This document shows positions 1 through 8,319 of a stretch of 64,000 nt of DNA, piece after piece. Numbering within the stretch: position 1 is the stretch's first letter; each line of letters opens with the position of its first letter. The notes under the pieces were generated by a model that was not told the origin of the DNA, ran no database searches, and saw only the letters and a list, made by a program, of their open reading frames with translations. Source of the DNA: CAZSRL01 sp964609615 (lineage in GTDB: Bacteria; Bacillota_I; Bacilli_A; RF39; UBA660); NCBI GenBank assembly GCA_964609615.1, contig CAZSRL010000002.1, positions 1 to 64,000 on the forward strand, written 5' to 3'. A program made the position numbers and the translations under genes.

Positions 1-45
1 TCATAGGTAATTATATGTGTCTTTTTTTATGTCCTTTTTGGACAC

Positions 46-990
46 TTACTTTTTCCATTTATATTTATTATACTTTTCCAATTCGTTTTTTGTCTGTATA
101 TCAACATTATTAGTTATAATTACTTTTATTATTTTTTTGTCATAAGCGAATATATAATCTCTATTTTTAAAATTACTAGATTTATTATTTTCATCAATTA
201 TTGTTTTAATTGCTTTAGCATAATTAATATTTATTGATGATAATACATTAGGAAGTCTTATTTGTTTTTTATCTAAATTAATTCCCATAACCCATTTTCC
301 AGCATCTTCCGCTCTTTGAACAATTCCATCTCCAGTAACACCAGCAACTTCCATTATGACATCTATTCCTTCATCATATTGTGCTGTAGCAAGTGCATAA
401 CCCATTTGTTTATCAACATATGTATTTGAATAGTCACTTATTATATCACATTTTTCGTTAGCGGCCTTTACACCTAATATAAAATCCCCTTCTATTTCTG
501 ATGTAAAATCATCTTTTTTTCCTCCAATAAAACCTATTTTATTTGTTTCAGTGGTTTTACCGGCGATATATCCTGAAATAAATGAGGGTGTTTTCAAATC
601 AAATTGTATTGTGCATAAATTTGAAAGATTTTTATTATTTTTAGCATTTAATACACAAAATTTAACATCTTTATTTGTTTTAATCATATTATAAACATTA
701 TTTATATTATTATCTAATATAAATATAAAATCAGAGCCATTATTAATTGATTTATTAATTTCTTTATTTAATAATTTTTTATTTAGTACTTCATTTTTTA
801 TAATTGCATTAGGATTTTTATATATATTTTTTAGATTTTTTGTTGTTTTAACAATAGTATTACTACTAAGAGATGTATTATATGAAAAAAGATATATTTT
901 TAATTGATTCTTTATTGAACACGAAAAAATTATTCCGCATAGAATTACAACTAAAGAAACAACAATTATTCTAAAATCTCTTTTATTCAT
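46..990 (-). CDS. BMP/PnrA-family substrate-binding lipoprotein
   Basis: This looks like a basic-membrane-protein (Med/PnrA) type periplasmic-binding lipoprotein, a family that often binds nucleosides for an ABC importer. The N-terminus has a hydrophobic segment ending in a lipobox-like IIFSC at about residues 22-26, so the Cys would be lipidated and the protein anchored outside the membrane. Family-typical pieces follow: FISGYIAGKTT, KIGFIGGKK, GVKAANEKC and VIMEVAGVTGDG, then an Asp in the ligand-pocket region (MGINLDKKQ). I start it at the ATG at 990, because the in-frame GTG at 996 lies inside the GGAG ribosome-binding site. No permease or ATPase gene lies beside it here, so the ligand is unknown. 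A Med-like regulatory lipoprotein role is the alternative. Confidence 0.8.
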   Translation of the reverse strand: MNKRDFRIIVVSLVVILCGIIFSCSIKNQLKIYLFSYNTSLSSNTIVKTTKNLKNIYKNPNAIIKNEVLNKKLLNKEINKSINNGSDFIFILDNNINNVYNMIKTNKDVKFCVLNAKNNKNLSNLCTIQFDLKTPSFISGYIAGKTTETNKIGFIGGKKDDFTSEIEGDFILGVKAANEKCDIISDYSNTYVDKQMGYALATAQYDEGIDVIMEVAGVTGDGIVQRAEDAGKWVMGINLDKKQIRLPNVLSSININYAKAIKTIIDENNKSSNFKNRDYIFAYDKKIIKVIITNNVDIQTKNELEKYNKYKWKK

Positions 991-1021
991 ATACACTCCA
1001 ACTATAAATTTATTATACTAC

Positions 1022-1046
1022 AAAAAAACGAGTTTACAACTCGTTT
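1022..1046 (-). terminator. Rho-independent terminator of the PASTA protein gene
   Basis: Nine-base-pair stem (1026-1034 with 1038-1046) with a 3-nt loop. On the minus strand it is followed by a run of T (1028-1022). It lies 36 bases past the stop of the gene at 1082-1903. Confidence 0.85.
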
Positions 1047-1081
1047 AAAATTATATTTTTAATTTTTTTTAAATAAAACAT

Positions 1082-1903
1082 TTAACTTAATTCGTCTTCG
1101 TTATCAGGTTCTTCACTAGATGTAGTTTGATTTTTTATCTCTTGTTTTACTTCTTTCGCTTTAGAAACAACCAATTCTAAAACTTTATCTACTTTTATCT
1201 TAGTACCCTTTTTTATATTTTGATAAATAATAACTCCATCACTATATTTATCAGAGGTTTCCTCTGTTATTGAATATTTTATTCCTAATTCTTGAAGCTT
1301 ATTTTTTACATTCTCTACATTAATACCAACATATTCTCCTATTTCTACTTTATATTCACCAACATATACTTTTACTTTTGATCCTTTTTTAACTTTTTTC
1401 CCTGAATCTTTGTATTGTTTTAATACAATTCCATTTTCTTCTAAATATTTTGTCTCTTGTGATTTTTTTGATGTTTCTAAGCCATCTTCTTCCAGTCTAG
1501 ATTGAGCCTGTTGATACGATAATCCTACTACGTTAGGTACTTTAACCATATCTCTTTGTATATAATATTTATAACCAACGTATGAAAGAACTCCAACTAG
1601 TCCTAACACAAGAATAAATAAAACAAACATCAAAAATTTTTGACCGATTGTCATTCCTTTTTTAGATTGATCATTATATTCTTTGTTTATTTTTTTTGTT
1701 ACTTTTTTTTGCTTTTTTTGTTTCTTTTGTTTTTTTTGCTTTTCTTTTGTTTTTTTATACTTTGTTTTAGTTTTATCATTCTTTTTATGATTTTTATCGT
1801 TACTTTCTAAATCATCTTTTTCTTCTTCTAAAAGATTTTCTCCACATTGCTTACAAAACAAACTGTCTTCTTCATTTTCTGTTCCGCATTTTTTACAAAA
1901 CAT
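1082..1903 (-). CDS. Zinc-ribbon, single-TM, double-PASTA membrane protein
   Basis: Domains in order: an N-terminal zinc ribbon with two CxxC pairs (CKKCG, CKQCG; residues 3-21); a long Lys/Asp-rich charged linker; one transmembrane helix near residues 88-112; then two extracellular PASTA domains (one starting VPNVVGLSYQQAQ, the second around VGINVENVKNKL). PASTA domains bind muropeptides or beta-lactams and usually sit on PrkC-type kinases or penicillin-binding proteins. Here there is no kinase or transpeptidase domain, so a signalling or wall-sensing role is only inferred. The cytoplasmic ribbon with external PASTA gives an inside-out layout suited to sensing. Start ATG at 1903, preceded by GGAGGG. 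Confidence 0.8.
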   Translation of the reverse strand: MFCKKCGTENEEDSLFCKQCGENLLEEEKDDLESNDKNHKKNDKTKTKYKKTKEKQKKQKKQKKQKKVTKKINKEYNDQSKKGMTIGQKFLMFVLFILVLGLVGVLSYVGYKYYIQRDMVKVPNVVGLSYQQAQSRLEEDGLETSKKSQETKYLEENGIVLKQYKDSGKKVKKGSKVKVYVGEYKVEIGEYVGINVENVKNKLQELGIKYSITEETSDKYSDGVIIYQNIKKGTKIKVDKVLELVVSKAKEVKQEIKNQTTSSEEPDNEDELS

Positions 1904-2003
1904 ATTATCCCTCCATTCATAAGCATATATATTATATCACTTTTTTGTGAAAATTAAAAAAAATGCTATAGAATTATATATTCCTAAGCATAATTTACAA
2001 TAT

Positions 2004-2080
2004 TGGGGCGTATAGTGGGAATCGAACCCACGAGTGTCGGTGCCACAAACCGATGTGTTAACCACTTCACCATATACGCC
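2004..2080 (-). tRNA. tRNA-His(GTG)
   Basis: Cloverleaf on the minus strand: acceptor GCGTATA/TATACGC with the extra G-1 facing C73 that is diagnostic for tRNA-His. The anticodon loop is TTGTGGC (anticodon GTG), the T arm GTGGG-TTCGATT-CCCAC, and CCA is encoded (2006-2004). Confidence 0.97.
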
Positions 2081-2092
2081 ATGAACAAGTAT

Positions 2093-2121
2093 ATATTATC
2101 AAACTTTTATTTATTATTCAA
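2093..2121 (-). promoter_or_regulatory. Sigma-A-type promoter for tRNA-His
   Basis: On the minus strand TTGAAT (2121-2116), 17-bp spacer, TAATAT (2098-2093). The predicted start falls about 6 bases before the tRNA. Confidence 0.65.
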
Positions 2122-2208
2122 GTAATAAATAATATTTATCTTAATTATGATATAAGTCCACCCATAAACTTTTTCATTACCATAAAATAAAAAAGAAAGG
2201 ATGAAAGA

Positions 2209-2673
2209 ATGTATTACGATGAAAGAGGGAATTTTTTTGATTATACATCAAAAGAAAAAAATGAGTATATAAACTTTGATATTAATAATTACAATTATTA
2301 TAATTTAGATGATAATAAAACAGAGTTATTTGATTCGTTCGAGGGCTTTAACAAAGGTAATTTATTTCATGATTTATATTCACCATATAAAAACCATGAT
2401 TATATGTTAAAGGTAAGTGGTGAAAGAGATAATTTGTTACTTAAAATTCAGGTATTGGATTTTGCTTTAAATGATTTAAATTTATATTTAGATTTATATC
2501 CAAATGATACTAAATGTATAAATATATTTAATGATTATAATAAAAAGAATAAAGAATGTATCATGGAATTTGAAAAAAAATATGGTCCATTAACTGTATG
2601 TGGATTAAATTATGATAATGAATTTAGTTGGATAAATAATCCATGGCCTTGGGATAAAGGAGGTAACTTATAA
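2209..2673 (+). CDS. cotJB: Spore coat protein CotJB with CotJA-like N-terminal segment
   Basis: The C-terminal part (about residue 68 on) matches CotJB: LLLKIQVLDFALNDLNLYLD, then YGPLTVCGLN and the end motif NNPWPW. CotJB is a small spore coat protein encoded with CotJA and CotJC. At 154 residues it is much longer than usual CotJB (about 85-100). The first 65 residues are acidic and Asn/Tyr-rich and contain FNKGNLFHDLYSPY, which resembles the C-terminal GTLWPDLYSPY-type motif of CotJA, so it reads as a CotJA-remnant/CotJB fusion. RBS AAAGAAAGGATG lies just before the ATG. cotJC follows immediately, with its ATG touching this stop codon. Confidence 0.85.
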   Translation: MYYDERGNFFDYTSKEKNEYINFDINNYNYYNLDDNKTELFDSFEGFNKGNLFHDLYSPYKNHDYMLKVSGERDNLLLKIQVLDFALNDLNLYLDLYPNDTKCINIFNDYNKKNKECIMEFEKKYGPLTVCGLNYDNEFSWINNPWPWDKGGNL

Positions 2674-3240
2674 ATGATAAAATATACAAAAACATTAGCA
2701 TATCCAATAAACATAACTAAAAAAGATATTAAAATGGCAAAATATCTAGTTACTCAGTTTGGAGGTCCAGATGGTGAATTAGGAGCTGCTCTTCGTTATT
2801 TATCCCAAAGATATACAATGCCTGATGGGAAAGGCAAAGCATTATTAACTGACATAGGAATTGAGGAACTAGGACATATTGAAATGATTCAAACAATGAT
2901 AAGTCAATTACTTAAAAATGCTTCATTAGAAGAATTAAAAAAAGAAGGACTGGAAAGTTGGTATGTACAACATAATAAAGGAATATATCCAAGTGACACA
3001 AATGGAATTCCTTTTACAGCTGCATACATCGCTGTAACAGGAAATCCAATCGTTGATTTAGCAGAAGATATGGCTGCCGAAGAAAAAGCAAGAGCAACAT
3101 ATGAAAATTTAATGGATTTGACAAATGAAAATGAAATTTTAGGTCCACTTAATTTTTTAAGACAAAGAGAAATTGTTCATTATAATCGTTTTAAAGAATT
3201 ATTAGAATATTATAAAAAAAACAAAAAAGAAATGAGATAA
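2674..3240 (+). CDS. cotJC: Spore coat manganese-catalase-like protein CotJC
   Basis: A 188-residue, four-helix ferritin-like protein of the manganese catalase/CotJC family. The metal-ligand Glu and His positions are visible: GPDGELGAALRYLSQRY, IGIEELGHIEMIQTM (about residues 67-81), AEDMAAEEKAR and QREIVHYNRF. It belongs to the spore coat and may dispose of peroxide around the spore. It directly follows cotJB, with AAAGGAGG at 2656-2663 as RBS, so the two are co-transcribed. Expression is presumably mother-cell specific, but I could not identify a clear sigma-E or sigma-K promoter. Confidence 0.95.
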   Translation: MIKYTKTLAYPINITKKDIKMAKYLVTQFGGPDGELGAALRYLSQRYTMPDGKGKALLTDIGIEELGHIEMIQTMISQLLKNASLEELKKEGLESWYVQHNKGIYPSDTNGIPFTAAYIAVTGNPIVDLAEDMAAEEKARATYENLMDLTNENEILGPLNFLRQREIVHYNRFKELLEYYKKNKKEMR

Positions 3241-3254
3241 TCATTTCTTTTTTA
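3225..3254 (+). terminator. Terminator of the cotJBC operon
   Basis: Stem AAAAGAAATGA (3225-3235) with its complement (3241-3251) and a T-rich end. It overlaps the cotJC stop codon. Confidence 0.85.
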
Positions 3255-3269
3255 TTAACAAATTAATTA

Positions 3270-3461
3270 TTAATTGTTGTTGTTTTTGTTGTTGTTGTTG
3301 AAGTTATTTCTTTTTTCTTGTTTTTTCTTGTCTCTACATTCTTTACATCTTTTTGGTTCATTTGTAAAACCTTTTTCTTCATAAAACTGTTGTTCTCTAA
3401 CAGTAAATGTAAACTCTTCTCCACAATCAACACATTTTAAAGTCTTGTCTTGCTTTTCCAT
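3270..3461 (-). CDS. Small zinc-ribbon protein with Asn-rich tail
   Basis: A 63-residue protein with CVDCGEEF and CKECRDKK, the CxxC...CxxC layout of the short 'probable zinc-binding' ribbon family common in Firmicutes. The middle (REQQFYEEKGF) is typical of that family. The tail is a low-complexity run of Asn and Lys, encoded by GTT/TTG-like repeats on the plus strand near 3270-3305. Function is unknown; nucleic-acid binding is a guess. RBS AAAGGAGG is strong. It converges on cotJC with only the cotJ terminator between them. Confidence 0.75.
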   Translation of the reverse strand: MEKQDKTLKCVDCGEEFTFTVREQQFYEEKGFTNEPKRCKECRDKKKQEKRNNFNNNNKNNNN

Positions 3462-3574
3462 TCTAATACCTCCTTTTTTTTAACTTAAATTTATGTCCTA
3501 AAAAGGTATCAAAATTTAAACTCAATGACATTATATCACATTAAATTGAATTTTGTTAGTATTTTTAATCATTC

Positions 3575-3603
3575 TTGACTAATTATAAATATAATTATAT
3601 ACT
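3575..3603 (+). promoter_or_regulatory. Sigma-A-type promoter for sufCB
   Basis: TTGACT (3575-3580), 17-bp spacer, TATACT (3598-3603), 28 bases before the sufC start. Confidence 0.6.
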
Positions 3604-3631
3604 TTTTTTAGTTTGAAAAGGAGATTATAGA

Positions 3632-4333
3632 ATGCTTAATATTAAAAATGTTTCCTTAAACATTGGAAACAAAACAATTCTTAATAATATTAATCTTTCA
3701 ATAAAAGAGAATACTATATTAGTTATTACAGGTCCAAATGGAAGTGGTAAAAGTTCTTTTGCTAAAACATTAATGGGAATAAATAAGCCATCTAAAGGAA
3801 ATATTATATTAAATAATAAAGATATTACTAATTTTACAATAGATCAAATAGCAAGGGAAGGTATATCATATAGTTTTCAAAACCCAATAAATTTTAAAGG
3901 ATTAAAAGTAATTGATCTTTTTAAAGCGGTTAATAAAGACTTCAATGTAGAAATTATAAAAAAATACCTTAGTATGGTAGGAATATGTGCTAAAGATTAT
4001 TTAAATAGAGACTTTAATGATAATTTAAGTGGTGGAGAGAAAAAAAGAATCGAAATAGCAGTAATCCTATATAAAAATGGATCAGTTAATATATTTGATG
4101 AACCAGAAGCTGGAATTGATTTATGGAGTTTAGATAATTTAATAAAGATTTTTAAAAATAAAAACAACAATATTACAATAATAATTTCTCATCAAGAAAA
4201 ACTACTTAATATAGCGGATGAAATTGTTTTATTAAATGACGGTAAAATATTAAAACAAGGAAAAAGAAAAGAAATGATTTCTTATTTAAAACAATCATCT
4301 ATTAACAAAGAAGGTGTTTTTAATGAATACTAA
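3632..4333 (+). CDS. sufC: SufC-type ABC ATPase of a minimal Fe-S assembly system
   Basis: SufC is the cytosolic ABC ATPase that powers Fe-S scaffold assembly by SufB/SufD. All motifs are intact: Walker A GPNGSGKSS (about residue 34), Q-loop YSFQNP, signature LSGGEKKRIEIA, Walker B VNIFDEPEAGID, and switch His in IIISHQ. DEPEAGID is typical of SufC. No membrane partner is present; the next gene is a SufB/SufD-type scaffold whose ATG overlaps the end of this gene by 11 bases. No sufS, sufU or sufD lies in this operon, so this is the two-gene SmsCB-like arrangement. RBS AAAAGGAG is good. Confidence 0.92.
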   Translation: MLNIKNVSLNIGNKTILNNINLSIKENTILVITGPNGSGKSSFAKTLMGINKPSKGNIILNNKDITNFTIDQIAREGISYSFQNPINFKGLKVIDLFKAVNKDFNVEIIKKYLSMVGICAKDYLNRDFNDNLSGGEKKRIEIAVILYKNGSVNIFDEPEAGIDLWSLDNLIKIFKNKNNNITIIISHQEKLLNIADEIVLLNDGKILKQGKRKEMISYLKQSSINKEGVFNEY

Positions 4334-5234
4334 AGATAATATAATTATTAATGATCTTTACAACAAAATAAATGAAAATGATGCATATAATATTAGACAA
4401 AATGGAAAAGCAATTGATAAAAAAGATTCAGATAATATTACTATTGTTTCCAAAAAAGATAAAAGTGGAATTGATATTTATGTAAAAGATAATACTTTTA
4501 ATAATTGTGTTCATATTCCAGTAGTTGTAACAAAAGAAAAAATAAAAGATGTTGTATATAATGACTTTTTTATGGGTGAAAATGCAATAATAACAATATA
4601 TGCATCTTGTACGATACACAATGATAATGATTTATCAACTCATGAAGGAATACATACATTTCATTTGGGAAGAAATTCCAAAGTGAAATATATTGAACAA
4701 CATGAAGGGCATGGTGAAATACATAATAATAAAAATATAAACACTTCAACTGAAGTTGATGCTAAGGAAAATAGTATATTTATTATGAAAACCATTCAAA
4801 AAGAAGGTGTTGATAATGCGTTTAGAAAAACAAATGTTAGATTAGATAAAAATGCAATAATTGATATTAGTGAAAAACTGTTAACAAAAAGAAAAGAAAT
4901 TGTTTCCTCATCTATTAATGCAACATTAAATGGAATAAATAGTAGGTGTAACATTGTTTCAAAAGCAGTTGCTAAAAATACATCAAAGCAAAGTTTTCAC
5001 TCAAATTTAATAGGAAATAGTAACTGCATAGGTCATGTTGAATGCAATGCAATCATGGTTGATAACGCAATAATAAACTCCTCTCCAACTATTAGTTCCA
5101 ATACTCCTGAAGCCATTCTTACACATGAAGCAGCAATAGGAAAAATCGCAAAAGAAGAAATTATAAAACTAATGTCATTAGGACTTAATGAAAAAGAAGC
5201 AGAAAAAACAATTATAGAAGGATTTCTAAAATAA
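4323..5234 (+). CDS. SufB/SmsB-like Fe-S scaffold protein
   Basis: A beta-helix scaffold of the SufB/SufD family, about 303 residues, much shorter than SufB (about 470). The C-terminal core is recognisable: SPTISSNTPEAILTHEAAIG matches the SufB segment ending in xHEASIGR, with the conserved His and Glu. Earlier Cys and His residues (TIYASCTIHN, HEGIHTFHLG) are candidate cluster ligands. The GTG at 4314 is inside the AAAGAAGG ribosome-binding site, so I use the ATG at 4323. With the adjacent sufC it forms the two-component pair described as the SUF-like minimal system (SMS). A loose AT-rich hairpin at about 5233-5268 may end the transcript. Confidence 0.85.
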   Translation: MNTKDNIIINDLYNKINENDAYNIRQNGKAIDKKDSDNITIVSKKDKSGIDIYVKDNTFNNCVHIPVVVTKEKIKDVVYNDFFMGENAIITIYASCTIHNDNDLSTHEGIHTFHLGRNSKVKYIEQHEGHGEIHNNKNINTSTEVDAKENSIFIMKTIQKEGVDNAFRKTNVRLDKNAIIDISEKLLTKRKEIVSSSINATLNGINSRCNIVSKAVAKNTSKQSFHSNLIGNSNCIGHVECNAIMVDNAIINSSPTISSNTPEAILTHEAAIGKIAKEEIIKLMSLGLNEKEAEKTIIEGFLK

Positions 5235-5245
5235 AAAAGACGTAA

Positions 5246-6226
5246 TTAACAAATTATATCTTTTTTTGTAAAATTAAAGTTCGCTATAAAATACATAATG
5301 ATGATAGTTAAAACTAAAATTATATTTGCTTTAACAATATTCAAATCACAATTATTCTCTATATTAAAATTAGTTATATTTATTTTATCTAAAAAAATTG
5401 AGTAATCTAAATAAGGTAAAAAAGTAAAATCAACAAATGGAACATTTAAACCTAAAAGCAAACTGGAAATAATTAAACTACCGACACTTAAAAATATTGA
5501 TATACTAACAGATATAGCACTGTTTTTTGTAATAGATGATAATAAACAAGAAAAAACAGTTATGAAAAGAACAGGAATTAATAATGTGAAATATTTTGAT
5601 AAAAATAAAAATATATAATTAACTTCTGTTACTTTTCCTCCAAAAACTTCTAAACTAGGAATTAATAATTCAGATGTTCCTTTTATTATTAATGTAAAAA
5701 TAAACATCATTATAATTAGCAACAATGAATAAATTAAAAGCAATAATATAGAAGTAATTATTTTTGATAATAATACTTTGTATCTTTTATATGGCATTAA
5801 TAATAATCCATTGATTGTTTTTTTGTGATACTCACCAGACATTATTTGTCCAGATGTAATTATTATTATTAATGCAAGGAACATAAGCAATACATAACTT
5901 TTTTCCATAATGTACTTTGTTTTATTTAAATACTTATTTTTATTTATTTGACTATACTTGTATTTTAAATTATTTTCTTTTATTATTTTGTTTTTTATAT
6001 TTGTTTGTTTTTTATAATTGTTATATTTTGTTTCAGGAAACTTTTTATTAAAACTAGTTTTATTCATTGCTATTTCTTCTTTAATAGGATTATAATGTAC
6101 ATTATAATCTTTCTTATTTGTTAAAAAAACTACAATAAAGCTTATTGCTATTATTAATAATAAAGTAACTATAAAACTTTTTTTATAAATTATTTTTTTT
6201 AATTCAAATAATATTAATTTACTCAT
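5246..6226 (-). CDS. ABC-2 type transporter permease
   Basis: A 326-residue membrane subunit with one N-terminal helix (about 17-37), a Lys/Asn-rich extracellular loop of about 75 residues, then five further helices from about residue 112 (LLMFLALIIIITSGQIMSGEY onwards). The QIMSGEYHKKTINGLLLMPYKR stretch is the coupling-helix region typical of BcrB/ABC-2 permeases. It follows its ATPase gene with an 8-base overlap. The likely role is export of, or immunity to, an antimicrobial peptide such as bacitracin or a lantibiotic, but substrate cannot be read from sequence. RBS AAGGAGAG. Confidence 0.85.
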   Translation of the reverse strand: MSKLILFELKKIIYKKSFIVTLLLIIAISFIVVFLTNKKDYNVHYNPIKEEIAMNKTSFNKKFPETKYNNYKKQTNIKNKIIKENNLKYKYSQINKNKYLNKTKYIMEKSYVLLMFLALIIIITSGQIMSGEYHKKTINGLLLMPYKRYKVLLSKIITSILLLLIYSLLLIIMMFIFTLIIKGTSELLIPSLEVFGGKVTEVNYIFLFLSKYFTLLIPVLFITVFSCLLSSITKNSAISVSISIFLSVGSLIISSLLLGLNVPFVDFTFLPYLDYSIFLDKINITNFNIENNCDLNIVKANIILVLTIIIMYFIANFNFTKKDIIC

Positions 6227-6923
6227 GTTTACTCTCCTTAAAAAATATTTCTTCTAGTTTTTCTTTAGTATTCTTTACATCAATTATTCTTTCAATTTTT
6301 TTATTTTTAATAATAGCAACTTTATCACAAATATTTTCTAATTCTGATAATATATGTGAAGAAATAATAATACTCATTTTATACTTCTTCTTTAAATGCA
6401 ATAATAGATTTCTTAACTCTTTTATACCAATTGGATCTAACCCATTAAGAGGCTCATCTAATATTAATAGTTTTGGAGTTGTTAAAAGACAAATAGCTAA
6501 AGACAATCTTTGTTTCATTCCTAAACTATAAGAACTAACACTTTTATCAATATAATTATTCATGTTTAAGTTATTTATTATTTTATTTATTAATTTTTTA
6601 GATACATTCTTACCTAAAAGATTAAAAAATTCAATATTTCTTCTTCCTGATAAATATTCATATAAACTAGGAGTATCTATTACTGCTCCCATGTTTTTTA
6701 AACACCTCTCTATGTTTTTATTTATTTCCTTTCCATCAATATAAATATTCCCCTCACTTGTCTTATACAGGCCTAAAATCATCTTTAAAAGAGTTGTTTT
6801 ACCCGCTCCATTTTCACCTACCAAACCAAAAATAGTATTTGAATTAATTTTAAGATTAATGTTTTGTAATATTGTTTCATTATTTATTTTTTTATATACG
6901 TTTTCTACTTTTAATATTTCCAT
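6219..6923 (-). CDS. ABC exporter ATPase (bacitracin/lantibiotic immunity type)
   Basis: A 234-residue ABC ATPase with intact motifs: Walker A GENGAGKTT (about residue 36), signature YSLGMKQRLSLA, Walker B LLILDEPLNGLD, and switch His in IIISSH. SLGMKQR is the variant usual in BcrA-type and lantibiotic-immunity ATPases. It is translationally coupled to the downstream permease (8-base overlap). RBS AGGAGAG precedes ATG 6923. No two-component regulator or peptide precursor is nearby, so it is probably self-protection or a housekeeping exporter. Confidence 0.9.
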   Translation of the reverse strand: MEILKVENVYKKINNETILQNINLKINSNTIFGLVGENGAGKTTLLKMILGLYKTSEGNIYIDGKEINKNIERCLKNMGAVIDTPSLYEYLSGRRNIEFFNLLGKNVSKKLINKIINNLNMNNYIDKSVSSYSLGMKQRLSLAICLLTTPKLLILDEPLNGLDPIGIKELRNLLLHLKKKYKMSIIISSHILSELENICDKVAIIKNKKIERIIDVKNTKEKLEEIFFKESKHE

Positions 6924-7063
6924 ATTTCTCTCCTTTCTTCAAAACTTTATCACACATAAAATTCTTTGTAAAATCACTAAAAATATTTTATAAACAATAA
7001 AAAAATACAAAAAATATTATTTGTATTTAATAGTTTTATTTTTTTATATTAATTATTATTCAA

Positions 7064-8032
7064 CTAACTCATTTCATTTAAATCTACATTTTCTTCATTT
7101 ATTAAATCTTTAAATTCTACTTTGAAATTCTCTATTTCTTTTTTTTGAGCATCTGGATAAATATTTCTAGCGTTAACTACTGCTTTATAAATATGTTTTA
7201 TTTTTACTTCTTTCGCATTTTCAAACACAGCATAACTAAACGCATTCCCTAAGACAGTTAGTGTTATATCCGGATATCTACTACTTATTTCATATACCCT
7301 TTTATACTCACTGGTCATATTAACTAGAAATTTAAAAATCTTTTCTTTTAAGAAATCTGTATAATTAAATTTTACTCCTGTTTCTTTTTCCAGTTTCGGA
7401 TATGTACCCATAAGAATTTCAACAGTTTGTTCCTCGCTAGGTTCTGGTACATCTACTTTTTGAAATCTCCTTAAAAAAGCTCTATCTCTTAAAATATATG
7501 TTTCATATTCTTCTGATGTTGTTGCTCCTATCATTTTTATTGTACCTCTATCAAGTCCAGGTTTTAACATGTTTGCAAAATCCATGTTTGTACTGTTATT
7601 TTTAGCTGTTAACAAGTGTACTTCATCGATAAACAATATAATATTTTCTTTTGATTTTATTTCATCAACCAATAATTGTAATCTGTTTTCTACTTGTCCT
7701 TCACTAATGCTATCCCCTATTAATGATGATACATTAACTTTTATAAGTTGATATTTTTTTAAAGCATCAGGTATATTTCCTTTTTGCATATAATATCCAA
7801 GTCCTTCAACAATCGCAGTTTTACCAATACCAGCTTTACCAACTAACAATGCTGATTTTTCAGGCGTAAGTAATACTAATATCATTTGCTTTATTTCTTC
7901 TTCTCTTGCGATCGCAGGATTTGTAATATATTCCTTTTTTGTAAAATCTTCTCCAAATGTAGTTAAAACACTAAATTTTTTTACCGCTGGAGCAAAATGT
8001 AAATTTAATTTTTCTTTGTTTCCATCTTTCAT
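7064..8032 (-). CDS. Single-domain ClpB-D1-like AAA+ ATPase
   Basis: A lone AAA+ domain closest to the first ATPase ring (D1) of ClpA/ClpB/ClpC. Walker A GKAGIGKT (about residue 63), Walker [12 protein letters not shown], sensor-1 [10 protein letters not shown], and the two-arginine finger [10 protein letters not shown] are all present. Missing are the Clp N-domain, the M-domain, the whole D2 ring and any ClpP-binding loop. The segment where ClpB D1 has its aromatic pore loop (GAKYRGEFE) reads [10 protein letters not shown] here, without the Tyr. It may therefore be a remodelling or switch ATPase and not a threading unfoldase. Function unknown. It is monocistronic with RBS AAAGGAG. Confidence 0.8.
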   Translation of the reverse strand: MKDGNKEKLNLHFAPAVKKFSVLTTFGEDFTKKEYITNPAIAREEEIKQMILVLLTPEKSALLVGKAGIGKTAIVEGLGYYMQKGNIPDALKKYQLIKVNVSSLIGDSISEGQVENRLQLLVDEIKSKENIILFIDEVHLLTAKNNSTNMDFANMLKPGLDRGTIKMIGATTSEEYETYILRDRAFLRRFQKVDVPEPSEEQTVEILMGTYPKLEKETGVKFNYTDFLKEKIFKFLVNMTSEYKRVYEISSRYPDITLTVLGNAFSYAVFENAKEVKIKHIYKAVVNARNIYPDAQKKEIENFKVEFKDLINEENVDLNEMS

Positions 8033-8119
8033 AACAAGTCTCCTTTATTCCTTAATATTACAATTATACTAAAAAAATTGTAAAATTTAAAGATTTTTAC
8101 AAAAATGATATAATTTTGT

Positions 8120-8149
8120 TTGACATTATACATAAATATATAATATAAT
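8120..8149 (+). promoter_or_regulatory. Sigma-A promoter for tRNA-Asn
   Basis: TTGACA (8120-8125), 18-bp spacer, TATAAT (8144-8149), ending 13 bases before the tRNA. Confidence 0.85.
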
Positions 8150-8162
8150 ATTTTATGCAGAT

Positions 8163-8238
8163 GCCTGATTAGCTCAGTTGGTAGAGCGCACGGCTGTTAA
8201 CCGTTAGGTCGTAGGTCCGAGTCCTACATCAGGCGCCA
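8163..8238 (+). tRNA. tRNA-Asn(GTT)
   Basis: Acceptor GCCTGAT/ATCAGGC, D arm AGCTCAGTTGGTAGAGC, anticodon loop CTGTTAA (anticodon GTT), T arm GTAGG-TCCGAGT-CCTAC, and encoded CCA. Confidence 0.97.
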
Positions 8239-8251
8239 TTTTAAAAATATT

Positions 8252-8274
8252 CCACGAAATATCGTGGTTTTTTT
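8252..8274 (+). terminator. Terminator of tRNA-Asn
   Basis: Six-base-pair GC-rich stem CCACGA/TCGTGG (8252-8257, 8262-8267), then seven T. It separates the tRNA from the operon that starts at 8320. Confidence 0.9.
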
Positions 8275-8319
8275 GTATTAAAAAAAAATGATTATAATAT
8301 ACTTAATTGGTGATATACT

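Noticed and set aside
30..44. Hairpin TGTCC/GGACA downstream of the BMP lipoprotein gene as a terminator
   Set aside because: On the minus strand it is followed by A's, not T's, so a rho-independent terminator is not supported.
2181..2189. CATAAAATA as a sigma-K -10 element for cotJB
   Set aside because: It lies only a few bases before the SD, so the transcript would start inside the ribosome-binding site, and the -35 spacing is poor.
3270..3310. GTT/TTG tandem repeat as a phase-variable tract
   Set aside because: It is simply the degenerate codons of the Asn-rich tail; the units are irregular and not prone to a clean frame switch.
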